Assembly (NCBI GenBank): GCA_038503035.1
Contig: JAVSML010020410.1
Coordinates: 39,857 to 103,856 of the forward strand
Length of the DNA stretch: 64,000 bases
Source of the DNA: Crocodylus rhombifer
Lineage: Eukaryota; Chordata; Crocodylia; Crocodylidae
Direction of reading: 5' to 3'
This document shows, piece by piece, positions 1 to 26,064 of the stretch; position 1 is the stretch's first letter; each line of letters begins with the position of its first letter. Position numbers and translations under genes: made by a program. Under the pieces are notes generated by a model. It searched no databases. It was not told where the DNA came from and was given only the letters and a program-made list of their open reading frames with translations.

Positions 1-150
1 AGGCGGTAGGCGGCGGCGGCGGCGGCGGCGGCGGCCTGCCTGCCCGCCCGCCCAGCCGCGGGCCGGCCGCGCTAGTGCGGGAGGACAAAGGCTCTTGCCC
101 CGGGAGAGGCTTGCAGAAGCCGGCGGGGGGGGGGGGAACAAGCCTGGGGG
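1..150 (+). promoter_or_regulatory. ACY1: CpG-rich 5' end of ACY1, possible non-coding exon 1
   Basis: The first 150 bases are very GC- and CpG-rich, with eight CGG triplets (11-34), GCCC/GCCG runs and a G12 tract near 125. This looks like a CpG-island promoter or a GC-rich 5' UTR. The first coding exon of ACY1 begins at 651 after a clear acceptor, so an upstream non-coding exon must exist. It probably lies here or just left of the window. I cannot fix its donor site or the transcription start. A promoter shared with an upstream gene is possible. Confidence 0.45.
11..34. repeat. (CGG)8 trinucleotide repeat
   Basis: Eight uninterrupted CGG triplets in the GC-rich start of the window, probably in the 5' UTR or promoter of ACY1. 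Confidence 0.9.
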
Positions 151-677
151 CCTGAATGAGCAGCTTTGTGTCCAGCTGGTCCGGCCCCAGTAGCCGCTGG
201 GCTCCGGTGCTGGCTTCCAGCCTCATGCTGCTGCTCCCGGCCCAAGTCGTAGCTTGTAGCACCACCGCCCTCCCCGGGCTTCACCAGAGAGCAGCTCCCT
301 CCTGTAACTCCTGTGAGCCCCGCTGCCCCGTGGGGGGAAAGACCCTGACTGAGGACTTCACCTGTTGGGTGGCCCCTCGTCCTCGTGCCACAAGGGCAGG
401 GTGATGGTTCAGGCTTGAGCAGCTGCGGCAGGGTGTCTTTCCTGGAGGGACCTGTAATGGTTTCAGGAACCGTTAGAGCACCAGCCGAGCCGCTGAGCAA
501 TGCAGGTCTGAACTCAGCCCTGCTGTTGAAGCTGCTGCGGGTACTCCAGGCACAAGCGTGGGCCCACACATCTGGAGAAACAGTCTCTTCATGGCATCGG
601 AGTGGTGATTTTGTTTCTTTCTTCTACACACCCCATTTCTCTTCTACCAGATTTCCAGCCTCCTGCAAATAGACAAC

Positions 678-14975
<14,298 letters not shown>

Positions 14976-15000
14976 GGGGGCCTGGGGCAGAGGCTGTAGG

Positions 15001-15028
15001 TGAGGGTGGGGTGGGGGGAGGGGGGGAA
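15001..15028 (+). promoter_or_regulatory. Potential G-quadruplex just after the ACY1 stop
   Basis: G-runs of 3, 4, 6 and 7 separated by single bases (GGG-T-GGGG-T-GGGGGG-A-GGGGGGG), 25 bases after the stop codon on the sense strand. This fits a very stable RNA quadruplex motif. Any effect on translation or polyadenylation is inference. Confidence 0.6.
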
Positions 15029-15382
15029 AGTCAGCTGGATACCAAAGAGACACAAGGAAGAAACATTCATGATGTCCCCCTGTGGCAGCTCTGGGGATGC
15101 CCCTGTGCTTGAGGTGTCTGTCCAGTGAGGCCAGGACTCTAGGGTCCCAGTAGGCAACACCATGTGCAGGGCACTTTGCCAGAATCCCAGCCATGCCATC
15201 CCAGAGAGGCAGGGACTTGGTGGGCAGTGTGCTGCATGGGCTCTGGGTTGCCAGAGGCCTCTAGGGTGCCTGGAGCCAGCAGTTCTGAAAGTCCTTTAGG
15301 TAAGCAGGGCGCAGTGCCCAGATCCTTTCTGTTGCATGGGGTAGAGGGGAGGAGATCTCAAGTTCCCCAGGCCCCTGTGTGC

Positions 15383-15475
15383 TGTGACACAAAAGACCTT
15401 GGTCCTGCTCCCAGCTCTGACATGGCCTGGCCAGGTGCCCTTGCCAAGTCACTTAATCACTGTGTCCTCCCTCCT
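15383..15475 (-). mobile_element. MIR/CORE-SINE remnant in the ACY1 3' UTR, antisense
   Basis: 'tcctgctcccagctctgaca', then 'cttgccaagtcacttaatca', the reverse complement of the MIR core and 3' half. Confidence 0.72.
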
Positions 15476-16218
15476 CCTCCTCCTGCCAAGGGGATTTCCC
15501 CAGCCAACACTTGCAGAGTTGCGTGCAGTCAAGGCCTCAGGCCCATCATGACTTTCATGCTCTGGGTCCAGCAGTAGGGTGTGCTGGGTGCAGGACTCTG
15601 CCTACAGGGATATTAACTGGTGCATTGATGAATCCTACAGGGGTGGCTGCCAGTCGCAGTGTGCTTCCATGTCCTGTTGCACTTTGTGCCCATCCCCAAA
15701 GGTGGAGGCAGCTTCTGCGCATTGGAAAGCCACTGCTGGGACTTGCCTTCTCTCTTCTTCAACTCCAGGCTCCTGACTGCAGCCTCCTCACCCATTGGCG
15801 CCCTGTGGCAGTCAGGAACTGGTGCTTACCAGCAGGGGCCACAACACTCAGGGACCATGTGCTTACACTTCCCCCAATCTTCCAGCTAGGTCCATTGCCA
15901 AACTCCCTGCCTCTGAGCCAGTCCAGGAGCAAGGGAAGCCCTGGCAGACACGTGCCTTGAAGGGGCTGGTTGCAGGGTGGGAGGGTTCCGGGGCCAGACC
16001 CCCTCCCTAAGCTCCCATGTCTGGGGTTGCACAGCACCCTTATTGTGCCCATGCAGAAGGCCTTGGCTACCCCCATGTGGGCCTCTCCCAGCCTGGCCTT
16101 CCCACCCCAGTGGTAGCATCAAGGGCGTGGATAGGGGCCTCTGGTCCCAGCCCTTTCTGTACTTCTGCCAAAACAGCCAGCTATCAGCCCCCCTCCCCCC
16201 ATGTCTGCAACGGTGCTC

Positions 16219-16224
16219 AATAAA
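16219..16224 (+). terminator. ACY1: ACY1 poly(A) signal AATAAA
   Basis: A canonical AATAAA followed by a T/G-containing stretch. It is the first good signal after the ACY1 stop codon in sense orientation. Confidence 0.8.
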
Positions 16225-16306
16225 ATGGTTTAATCCAAATGGATGAGACAAGCATGGTACTTTCAGGCTGCCTTGGGGTTCCCTTCACTCCTGCCTCTGC
16301 CTGGGA

Positions 16307-16547
16307 CAGTGGTGCTCAACCTATCTGGCCCTGCAGGCTGGATAAGTAGTATGAGACCTCACACTTGCCTGAACCTGGATGCCAGATCCAGCTGCAGTGC
16401 AACCCCAGGTCCCAGGATATGAGGCCATGTCATGTGGACTGCCACCTGCCCTCTAGCCAACTGTCTTAACTTGGAAGCCTCATGCACCCTGATGCAGCTC
16501 TGGGGGCTGGGGCTGGCCTATGGTGGGCTGAAGGTTCAGCACCACTG
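16307..16547. mobile_element. hAT-type miniature element, 241 bp
   Basis: CAGTGGTGCTCAACCT at the left and AGGTTCAGCACCACTG at the right are inverted ends differing at one of 16 bases. The CAGTGGT(G/T)CTCAACC start is typical of hAT-Charlie elements. There is no coding capacity. The 8-mers flanking it share 4 of 8 bases. It lies just 3' of ACY1. Confidence 0.85.
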
Positions 16548-16549
16548 GC

Positions 16550-18445
16550 TTAGTGTCATCAGCCTCTCGGCTGCTTGCCCCTGGATGGTCTTCATGCATG
16601 GCTGCAATTCGAGACTTGTTGTGGGCCATTGGACTTCCCTGGACTAGTGCTTCATCTTCTGCAGTGCTAGAGTAGACCACACAGAGATGACCGTGGCAGG
16701 GCCTGGGGCAAATCAGCCTGTGTGGGACCCAGACAGGGCAGTGTGGGGTGGGGGGGATGGTGAGCGACTGGATGTGAAGCCAGCCTGGCTTTGTGGGGCC
16801 CCCAAAGTTCAGGGACCAGGGCAGTGTCCCTCCCCCACTGGGACAGCACTGGCTCCAAAGCTGGTGGGCCCGTACCCCTGCATGTACTGGGGCATGAGAT
16901 CCTGGCTCTTCTAATGCCCTGTGCTGGTGCTTTGGTGTGCAGTGCTGGACCTGAAACCGAGGCCTTTTCTCTGCCCTGGTCTTTGGGAGCAGTGTGTATG
17001 CTGGAGCATCAGCCCTCCTGGTGCACCAGCAAGCGAGGTTGCAGAAGCATCAGCTCTGTGGCTGACATGCAGGTGCTTCAAGGCAACACTTATATACAGA
17101 AGTAGAGGCACAAAGCGCTGCCTTTTAGGACCAGGGTTGGCAAAAACTCGGCCATGTGCACGCCATGTCATCAGCCAGGCTGCACACAGGTGCCTTGGGG
17201 AAGAGTTTGGCCTGGTAGCCCACAGCCCAGGGCACTGCTCCAGGAAGCTCTCTGCCCTGCTGCCTTTAGTAGAGGTTTTGCCAAGTGATGTGCTTGAGGG
17301 TAGCAGAGGGCAGCAATGGAGCCTGGCTGGGGGTGGCAGGGCAGCAGCACAGGGCATTAAGCCAGGCTGTGGAGTCCAGCTGAACGCGAATCCTGAAGGC
17401 TTTTTCACCAGCACACAGCAGCCTCTCCCTGTGCTCATCCTCCCCCGGGTACCTGGCAGAAGGGTGTACAGGCTTAAGCTGAATGACCTGTAAGGGCAGC
17501 TCTTGGTAGGACACTACTGGGGCTGCATTTTAGCCCAGGGGGCTAAATTAATTGCTTAATTGCTCCTGGAGCTCTGGCCTCCCCTGATCCATTACACAGC
17601 TCAGCCCTGTGGGCCAGCTGTGCTTGCAGGATTGTCTCGCCAGATGGCGCTGAGAGCCCTGGGGCTGGTAGACCTGAGCCTCCAGCAAGTGGGACGGGCT
17701 GAAGGGAAGGAGACTGGCTGGGAGCCTGTGGTGTGGGGTTGTGGGGAGCCTGTCTTGGGATGTCTGAGCTCCGTGGTTCCTCTTGTGCCCAGCAGCTCTG
17801 CACAGGCAGTGGTGCTGGAGCAGTTGTGGGGTGTGGGCTTGTGCTGCAAAGCAAATATAGGACCTGCCTGGCCCCAGTTGCGAAGCTGCAGTCTTGGTAA
17901 GTGGACAGAGGGGCTGTTCTACCCACCACCCTTGGGACCTGCCTGGCTGGGCCCATAGGCAGTCTCCTATAACCCTCTCAGCCCCTCTGTAAAGGGCTGT
18001 AAGTAGAGCCTAAAAGGGGGGTTCTACATAGAGGTGAGAGAAATCTCCTGTTGCACTGCACAATGGCTCTGCTTCCCCTTCTCTTGGAGGGGGAAAGCCC
18101 CGGGGGTGAGATGAAAGGCAGGCAAGTATGGAGGAATCATCAGCCTTTGATGTGCAAACAAATGGAGGCCCAGGCTGACGTGGTCTGGGGGGTAGTGAGT
18201 GAGGGGAGAAGCACAGACCCAGATGAGCAGGGGCAGTTTGTTAGTGCTCCCCTGCCTTGCAGACGGCTTGTGGAGGCTGTGAATTACTGCTGGAATGGGA
18301 AACGAGCCAGAGCAACCCCTGTGGCTACCAGATCAGCTAGGGAAGGTGAAGGAGGAGCAGAGCTCAGGAGTGTGGGGGAGGCCACCCAACAGGACAGTGG
18401 GCTGGACAGTAATGTAGCATGAGACCCAACCCCACTGAGCTATGT
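16550..18445. other. Intergenic, no gene seen
   Basis: GC-rich unique-looking sequence. Open frames up to 190 codons (16921-17493) have low-complexity composition, overlap frames on the other strand and show no recognised domain. They are taken as chance frames. Confidence 0.7.
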
Positions 18446-18447
18446 GT

Positions 18448-18572
18448 ACCGGATATGATAGAGGTCCAGAGAAGTGACTTGCCTATGGTCACGCAGGAGG
18501 TCAGTGGCAGAGTCAGGAATGGATCCCAGCTCTCCTGGGTCGCAGCCCGGTGCTCTGCCCACTAGAACACAT
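18448..18572 (+). mobile_element. MIR/CORE-SINE copy, sense
   Basis: 'gaagtgacttgcctatggtc', then 'ggtcagtggcagagtcagga' and 'gctctgcccactagaacac' follow the MIR core and tail closely. One of the best-preserved MIRs in the window. Confidence 0.85.
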
Positions 18573-18589
18573 CCTTCACAGTCAGCACC

Positions 18590-20760
18590 TTGCCCCTGGG
18601 GCCTACAGGCTCTGTTTGTCGCATGAGCTTGGCATGGTGAGGGGGGGTGGAAGGAAGCACATGTTAGGAGACAGATGTCATGCTGTTTGTCTGTACAAGC
18701 CAGGCAGGCCTATGTTCCAGCACACCTTGCAAATAGGTAAGGCCAGGGCACCTGGCTTGGGGCACCCATGTCCTCTGAGCACTTTAGAGTGGAGCTGAGT
18801 CCCCACAGCTCTAGGAAGGCTTTGAATACAGAGACTCCCCTGAGAGATCACGAGTGCCTCCTCCTACCCCATAGCACCACTGCTTCCAGGGGCCATCTGG
18901 ACAGGTTGCGAGTCTGTGTTGTCTGCACCAGTGCCGTGCTTGTGGGGCAGGAGCAGAATGTGGCAGGAGCTGCCTTGGCTTTGCTTTCCTCTCTCCTTCC
19001 CCTCCACTCTTAGGCATTGGCATTTAAAGGCAGTTTAAACCTGCATCCCAGCACAAGAGCTGAGACCCCAGCCCAGAGCCCTAGAGCTGCAGGGTATAGG
19101 ACCAGGGGTGTGTCTGTGCTGCTTCCCAACTCACCCTCCCATGTGTGACATCCTGACTCCCTCAGACAGTGCCCAGGATCTTGGCCAAGTCTGTGGGTGC
19201 CTATAGGTTACCTCAAGCTTAGTCTGCCAGAGCAAGTGTGGAGGGAGGGCAGGCAGCATGCTCTGCTGCCAGCTGCCTCTCGCTGGGCACCGTTGCGGAT
19301 GGAAGCTGTCACTGCACTGGGAGGGAGGCACCTCTCAGCTGTCCAGCACTCGGGCACTTTCAGGAAGACAGGTCAAACCGACGCTGAGACTCCCATCAGC
19401 CACCGGGCAAGTATCTGTGTTTCTGGAGGATCCAGGCATGAATGTCCCCCAGAGCTACGTCTGTGTGGTACAAGGGAGAGGGTCTCCAAGGGTGGATGGT
19501 CACTGGAAGGACAGGGTCTTTTGACTTGGCACATAAATCTCCTGAACACCTTCGTGGGGGAGCAGGACAGCTGCAGGGACTATGGGGACTGCTTGCTCCA
19601 AGAGGAAAGGAGGGGAGTTGGGATAATGCTAGTGATAGGCCCTTCCCTGTGTCCCAGCCCCTGTTCCATACCTCAGCTGCAGGACAGCCCTCACACTCCC
19701 ACAGGTACTGTGTCCTGTGGTTGCCTCTGGCAGGGGCAGGGGTCAAGGGTGGGGCGATCAGTCAGGTGTGTGTAACAGGCAAGCCCTGGAGTTAGCCAGG
19801 GGGAGTTCAAGGTGGGGCAGGTTGTTGGAGGGTGTTGGAAAAAGGGTGTGGGGCAGGCAGGTGCCCAAGAACGGGTCCTGAGCTGTGCAGTGTGAGACCG
19901 AGCTTCAGTTAGCTCTTGCATTTGCAAGGGGCCCTGTACTGTCAGTGTGGATGTCCTGCTGGGCCCAGGGAAGGATGTGGTTGATGAAGCAGGCTCCTTT
20001 TGCATGGTTGCATCCCTTCCTTTAGGAAGGTGAAAGCCTAGTGCAAGTTTGGCTGTTGGGTTGACAGAGAAGAGGAGGTGGCCTGTCCCCAGCTGCAGGG
20101 AGGAGAGACTGAGGCACGGCTGCTAGAGAAGTAAGGCTCTCACCCTGGGGTGGGAGGATGGGGAGGGGGTGGAGCTGAGAAGGCAGCTTCCAAAACTGGC
20201 TCATGCTTCTTACCTGCTCTCTGGGCACTGGGAAGTTTGAACTTTAGGCTCCTGAGAGCCCTTGACATTATTGAAAAAGGCAGAGGGGGAGTTATGATGG
20301 GGGACGAAACAGCATGAGCTATTCATTGTTCTAACAGAGATGCAGCTAAGCTGCCTGCCCTGTGACTCAGGCTAAGAGCATGCTGTGTCTTCTGGCCTTG
20401 GTCTTGACAGTCCAACTCCTGCTATTGACTAATGACGCTTCTGTAATGTGGAACACAATGTTGTATCCTTGGGGATGCCTGCCTGCCTGCCTGTCTGGGC
20501 CGTGGGGGATGAGAGCAAGCTGGAATCCAGAGTTGAAACTGCCTTCTGCCCCTGTCTGGGGGGGCACGTGCTGTGGGCATGTTGCCATCTCACAGGTGTA
20601 GTAAGAGGGCTGCTCTCGGGCTGCTCTCTGGTTTTAGTAGAGACTTCCTGTCCCTTTGGGGAAAGAACCTGCAATAACCTCTGGTTTTGGTTGGGAGCTG
20701 GCATGAAACAAGCCTGACTCCTGTGTCTGTGGGTACCTTTAATGGGCTCTGGGTAAATCA
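18590..20760. other. Intergenic, no gene seen
   Basis: A small (GCCT)n run near 20481-20494 (GCCTGCCTGCCTGCC). The long frame 19197-19775 (192 codons) has no family signature and is crossed by frames on both strands. Confidence 0.7.
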
Positions 20761-20853
20761 TCATAAAATCATAGATTCACAGAAGGCAGGTCGGAAGGGA
20801 CCATGTAGATCTTCAAGTCCAACCCCCTGCCTGGGCAGGAGAAAAAACTGGGC

Positions 20854-23282
20854 TCAAATGATCCCAGCTAGGTAGGCATCAAGCCTCCTCTTAAAGACCC
20901 CCAGGGTAGGAGCCAGCACCACTTCCCTTGGAAGTTGGTTCCAGACCCTAGCTGCCCTGACTGTGAAGTAGTTCTTATGGATGTCTAATGTAAACCTACT
21001 CTCCAACAACTTGTGGCCGTTATTCCTTGTTATGGGAGGGGGCACTAGGGGAAACAAGGTCTCCCCAAACTCTTCTGGTCCCCGCTAGCGAGTTTATAGA
21101 TGATCACCAGGTCCCCCCTCAGCCTTCTCTTGTGAAGGCTGAACAGATTCAGGTCCCGCAGTGTCTCATTGTAGGGTCTGCCCTGTTGTCCCCGGATCAT
21201 GCGAGTGGCCCTCCTCTGGACCCTCTCAGTGTTGTCCACATCCCTCCTGAAGTGGGGCACACAGAACTGGACACAGTACTCCAGCTGTGGCCTGACCAGT
21301 GTCACATAGGGGGGGAGGATCACCGCCTTGGCCCTGCTTGAGATGCACCTGTGGATGCACGACAAGGTCCAGTTAGACCTGCCAACCTCGCATTGTTGGC
21401 CCATGTTCATCTTGGAGTCAACAATGACTCCAAGATCCCTTTCTGCCTCCGTGCTCTCAAGAAGGGAGTTTCCCATTTTATAAGTGTGGTTACTACTGCC
21501 CAAGTGCAGCACCCTGCACTTGTCAGTGTTGAAACGCATCCTGTTTTTGTTAGCCCACCCCTGCAACCCATCCAGATCTTGCTGCAGTCTTTCCCTCCCT
21601 ACTAGCGTGCTCACCTCACCCTAACTTTTGGTATCATCAGCAAATTTAAACAGGTTGCTTTTCACCCCATCGTCCAAACCGCTGATAAAGAAATTGAACA
21701 GCGCAGGCCCAAGGACTGAGCCCTGGGGGACTCCGCTGCCCACTTCCCCCCAGGTCGAATATGACCCGTCCACCACCACCCTCTGAGTACGATCCTTCAG
21801 CAATCTGCAATCCATCTGACTGTGGAGGCATCAATGCCACAGTCGCCCAATTTTTTAATGAGGATGGAGTGGGAGATGGTGTCAAAGGCCTTGCTGAAGT
21901 CCAGAAAGACTACGTCCACGGCAACACCTGCATCCATTGCCTTTGTGACCTGATCATAAAAGGCAATCAGGTTGGTCTGACATGACCTGCCCCTAATGAA
22001 ACCGTTCTGGTTGCCCTTGAGCATCATCTCTGAGGCCGGCCCATCACAGATGTGCTCCATGATGATCTTCTCAAAGAGTTTCCCTAGGATTGAGGTAAGA
22101 CTGATGGGCCTATATTTCCCAGTGCTTTCTTCATCCTCCCTATATATTTAAAAAAGGAATTTTTATTATCTTTGATTTTGGATGCTAGTCCTGGCTCTAA
22201 GTCCACCTTAGCTTTCCTGACAGCCCCCCTACAGGCCCAAGGAGAGGAGATAGCACCCCCCTTCCACCAGTTGTACGCTGCCTTTTTGGCAATCAGGCAT
22301 TCCCGGACACCCTTGGTGAGCCGGGGGGCTTTCGGGCACTCCTGCCCCCCTTGCTTCTTGTTGGGATGGTCACCCCTTGGGCCCTGAGTATCGTCTCCTT
22401 AAGGAACGACCACTCCTCTTGGGCACTGAGCTCTCCTGCTCTCGAGAACCCCAGCGCCTCTCCCACTAATCTCCTCAACTTGTTGAAGCTGGGCCTCTTG
22501 AAGGCTAGGGCTACCGTCTTGCTGCAGGCCCTTGGCACCCTGCGCTGGATGGTGAATTCCAGCAAGCGATGATCACTATCGCCCAAGTGTTCGAGGACCT
22601 GGAGGCCCCTTACCAGGTCATCGCCCATGGCCAGGACCAGGTCCAACAGGGCATTTCCTCTGGTGGGACCATGCACCTCCTGAATTACATGGAGGTCCTG
22701 TATCTCAGCCAGGAACCCCCTGGAACGGTCCGACCTGGCTGACTGTTCCTCCCAGCAGATGTCCGGGTAATTTAAATCACCCATGACAACTACATCCCTT
22801 GCCTTAAGTGCCTCTACAAGCTGGCCCGAAAATTCCCGGTCCAGCTCCTCCCCTTGGTTGGGGGGTCTGTAGTAGACCCCCACAATTAGATCCCTCTCCC
22901 CACGGCCCCCTTGTATCTTGACCCAGAGCACTTCAGCTTGCCCCTCCTCTGACCCCATTTTGCTGGCAGAGGATGTGTGTTGCTCCTTGACATACAGTGC
23001 CACACCCCCACCTTTCCTTCCTTCTCTATCCCGCCTGTAAAGCCTATAGCCCCTAATGCTAACTGCCCAGTCGTGGGATGAATCCCACCACGTTTCTGTT
23101 AGCCCTATAATGTCTGGGTCTGAACTGGCTATTCTGAGGACGATTTCCTCCTGTTTGTTCCCCATACTACAAGCACTGGTATATAAGCATTTAAGGCCTT
23201 GCCTAGCTGCGTGTGCCACCCCCCGATTTGGGATACTGTCTGGACCCCTGTTTCTTACCTGCGCACTCCTTGCATTTGTCAC
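20854..23282 (-). pseudogene. CR1 ORF2, endonuclease-reverse transcriptase
   Basis: From 23282 the frame is open for 329 codons and shows the APE-type endonuclease: GLTETWW, GGGVALYVKE, VGVYYRPPNQ, VMGDLNYPDICW and LGDSDHRLLEF. The CR1 N-terminal metal-binding 'YTNARS' reads YTSACS here, so the Asn is lost. Lesions in order: frameshift in a C6 run near 22330; deletion of the N-terminal RT at about 22130 (FFKYIGR is followed almost directly by GKYRPISLTS); frameshift near 21800; TAG at 21621-21623 just after FADDTK; frameshift near 21050. The RT active-site pair is intact as FADD. Confidence 0.92.
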
Positions 23283-23338
23283 CTGTCTTGCTCGGGTGGT
23301 GTCTTCTTGTCTTCCTGCAGCCCCCTCCCCCGGTGAGG

Positions 23339-23860
23339 CTAGTTTAAAGCTGGCCGTACAAGATCAGCCAACCTGGAAGAGAAGACACGTTTGCTTTTAG
23401 GAGAGAGGTGAAGCCCATCCCACCCCAACAAGTCCCTCACCCAAAAGCATGGGTCATTCTCTAGGAACCCAAAGCCTGCCTGGCGGCACCAACTGCGTAA
23501 GCACCAGTTGACCACGCCAATGCAGGCCTCGTGTCGCCGTCCCCGCCTACTCACCGGAAGAAGAGAGGAGAATACCACCTGTGCCCCTGTCTCCTTAAGC
23601 TTGTCCCCCAGAGCCTTGAAATCCTTCATAATGCAGTCAGGGTTGCCCCTAGCCGTGTCATTTGTCCCCATGTGGATGACAACCATGGGGTACTGGTCTG
23701 CAGGTCAGATGTAGGCCGGGATCCTCTCCGTGATGCGTCTAGCCCAAGCCCCAGGCATGAAGCAGACCTCTCGCGTCATGGGGTCAGGTCAGCAGATGGG
23801 ACCTTCCAGTCCTCGTAGGATGGAGTCCCCGATGACGAGGACCCGGCGTTTCTTCCTGCT
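23339..23860 (-). pseudogene. CR1 ORF1, SGNH/GDSL esterase-like domain
   Basis: The minus-strand frame keeps all SGNH-hydrolase blocks: VIGDSILRGLEG (nucleophile Ser, near 23835), HMGTNDTARGN (Asn block, near 23665) and GWDGLHLSPKSK (catalytic Asp/His, near 23395). CR1 ORF1 proteins are known to carry such an esterase domain. Two in-frame TGA codons (23789-23791 and 23705-23707) break it. Both are consistent with CGA arginine codons changed by CpG decay. After the second TGA, 115 codons stay open to the natural end. The 5' part of ORF1 is missing. Confidence 0.85.
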
Positions 23861-23884
23861 GGTGTTCGCTCTCTAAAGTTAGAC

Positions 23885-25980
23885 TCGAATGGATTTGTGC
23901 ACTGTTTTGCTACTGATCCCTGCCAAAGGCAGCGTGGATTATTTCAGTGGCTGCTGGGAAGGGCTTTCCTCAATGTTGAGGCAAGGGAAGGAGCAGGGTT
24001 GTGGAGGAGAGCTACCTGTCAGCTGGCTGCCAGATGCCTGTTCCCAAAGCAGCAGGTCCCTGCTTCTGGAAATACTAGTTAAATAAACACCCAGCTTCGA
24101 GCTGGGAATAACAAGCTCATCAAAAAGCAACTTTGGGAGAAAAAGGCCTTCAGCAAGAATAACAGCCATGCATCCGGAATGGGAGCTGCCCTCTGAGCTA
24201 AAGCTAATGCAGACCTTCCCCTGCTGAGACAGCAAAGCTGCTGGCAAGTGGCATCGTGCTCCTGAGAGCCAGCAGTAGCTCATGTCTTGGTGCATCCCAA
24301 TTGGATCATGCACTCCTGAGTGCATTTTGAGGGATGCCAGTCCTTTAAAATGTGGGGCTACTGTCTCTCTAAGAGGGAGATGAAGATGGGTCTAGGAGCT
24401 ATATTCTATAATATGGTGAAGGGAAGGATTCAGTAGCTCTTGCCAAGGCTCCAGGATAGAGGCAGGGATCAGCCAATAAATGATGTCATGTAATGCCTGT
24501 AACTTCATATCTGGCTAAATCGGGAGCGGATGGAGGCGTATCTCATCTGCATGAGGCAGTGGGGAGTAGCTGGGCCTCTGCTTGTGGGGTTGGGCAAATT
24601 GGTTCTCTCTAACTTTCCTGGGGATTCTGCCTTGTATCCTGGAGGGTTTATGACCTGTTGCCATTCTCAGCTCTGCCAGCCAGATAAGGGGTGGGGGACA
24701 CTTGTCTGCTCCTTTGGCCACTGAACGCAACAGCTCTAGCTGTTATCCACAGCATCCAATGATGCTAGCAACAACGAGTGGCAACTACTGGGCCTAGCTG
24801 GGAAGGAGCTAGTACTGGTGTCCTTGGTTTTGCTCCATTAGGGATGGACCGACACCCAGATGTGTGGCCTGGACCGAGCACCTGGACCTGGCAGTGAAGT
24901 CATGAATGGCTGAGGAGCCCAAACATGAGCAAAAGTGGATTGGCAGCTCCTTGCAGCATCTTCCCCAGTGGGTTTAGTTCTGCTGGGACCAGGATATAAA
25001 GAGGTGGCCGCCTGCTGAGTACAACTGTCCTGTGTGGATGACCAAGGGTAGAAGTGATACAAAGCTGACAGAGGGCCAAAGCTATGAAGTCCAGTTCATG
25101 GCTGGCACAGGTAGCAGGGGACACTGAGATGCACTAGCTGAGCCAGGCGGAGGGAGCTTGCTCAGGTCCTGGCTAGGTTACTGCACTCTTGAGCGCCAGG
25201 CCCCATGCTGAGGTAAGCTGGGCTGAGCAGTAGAATAAGTGCCTCACCTAGCAGGGTGGGCTCAAGTGCCATGGTGGCCAGATGCTGCAGAGCCAGTGTG
25301 CAAACCCTCCTTGTTGTGGCTGAGGCTGTTGGCGTGCAGGCAGTTAGCATGCATGAGCCCCCAGTGCCAGGTGCTTGGAAAGCTCATCTTAGTGGCTGAG
25401 GAGATGAAGGAGCATCAAGCTGTTACTTACTGTGTCCTAGCTGCTGGCTCCTGTTGGGGCATCCAAATGGAGCCTCCTCTTATCCCTCCTCCAACCCCAA
25501 CCTCAGCCACCTTTGCCCTTCCAGCCCACAGGTACTGAGCATGTACCTGAATGTGGGAAACACTGCACCTTCCTCCAACTTCAACCCAACCCTTCCCTTT
25601 GGCCAGAAAGCTACTTTACTTAAAACATTCATGGAAAATATCTTGCTCAGCTTTCCTCGGGTGGTCAGTGGCCTTACTCCTCTGCTTGGGGTTAGACCCC
25701 GTCGTCAGCATGTTTGGGATCAGCATGTTTCCCCCTATGGTCAGACTGACATGGACTATCGAGGGATTTTGCCTTTCCCAGTAGCTGAGGGAGGAGGCAT
25801 GGTTCTTTTCCTTGAATCTCTTGCATTTTTTTAATAACCACTCCCCCCTTGCGGCTCAGGACACTGACAATGCCTTCATCCCTCTGCTTGACCTGAGGCA
25901 GGTTCACAGGTGTGTTTGTTTTGGGCATTTGGTCTGATAGCAGTGTGTGATGGCTTTTTCTGGGAGTTTTTAAAGAACAG
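23885..25980. other. Intergenic, no gene seen
   Basis: Contains a 7-bp hairpin CCCAGCT-TCG-AGCTGGG (24090-24106). The 23900-24330 part is A/T-richer than its surroundings but has no recognised element or coding frame. Confidence 0.65.
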
Positions 25981-25989
25981 ATTATGTAG

Positions 25990-26062
25990 GGATGTTTCTG
26001 CCTGGAACAGGCTGGACTAGATGACCTCCTGGGGTGCCTTCCAGCCCTACTTTTCTGTGAAA
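25990..26062 (+). mobile_element. CR1 3' end remnant, sense
   Basis: 'aggctggactagatgacctc' then 'ggtgccttccagccctac' is the CR1 3' UTR box. Only the last 70 bases remain. Confidence 0.7.
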
Positions 26063-26064
26063 CC

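Larger units (their letters stand above)
14976..16240 (+). other. ACY1: ACY1 3' UTR
   Basis: From the TGA to about 16 bases after the only good AATAAA (16219-16224). It is 1.26 kb and GC-rich, with a dense G-run block at 15001-15030 and an antisense MIR near 15383. The length is inferred from the poly(A) signal. No transcript evidence is available. Confidence 0.65.
20762..23880 (-). mobile_element. CR1 LINE, nearly two-ORF, with internal deletion
   Basis: A CR1-clade non-LTR retrotransposon on the minus strand. Reading 5' to 3': ORF1 esterase domain (23860-23339), a spacer of about 56 bases, ORF2 endonuclease (23282-about 22330), reverse transcriptase (about 22130-21045), C-terminal tail (21057-20854), and a 3' UTR with the usual GGTTGGACT...ATCT...GGTCCCTTCC box ending in the TCTATGATTTTATGATGA terminal repeat at 20762. 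The 5' end is truncated near 23880. The N-terminal RT part is deleted at about 22130. It is non-functional, with stops and frameshifts listed under its ORFs. Confidence 0.95.

Noticed and set aside
72..569. A 165-codon minus-strand open frame at the window start
   Set aside because: It lies in the GC-rich 5' region, overlaps open frames on the plus strand and has low-complexity composition. No domain or splice-consistent continuation is visible.
16921..17493. A 190-codon plus-strand open frame after ACY1
   Set aside because: A 175-codon frame runs on the opposite strand over the same bases. There is no family signature and the GC-rich context makes long chance frames likely.
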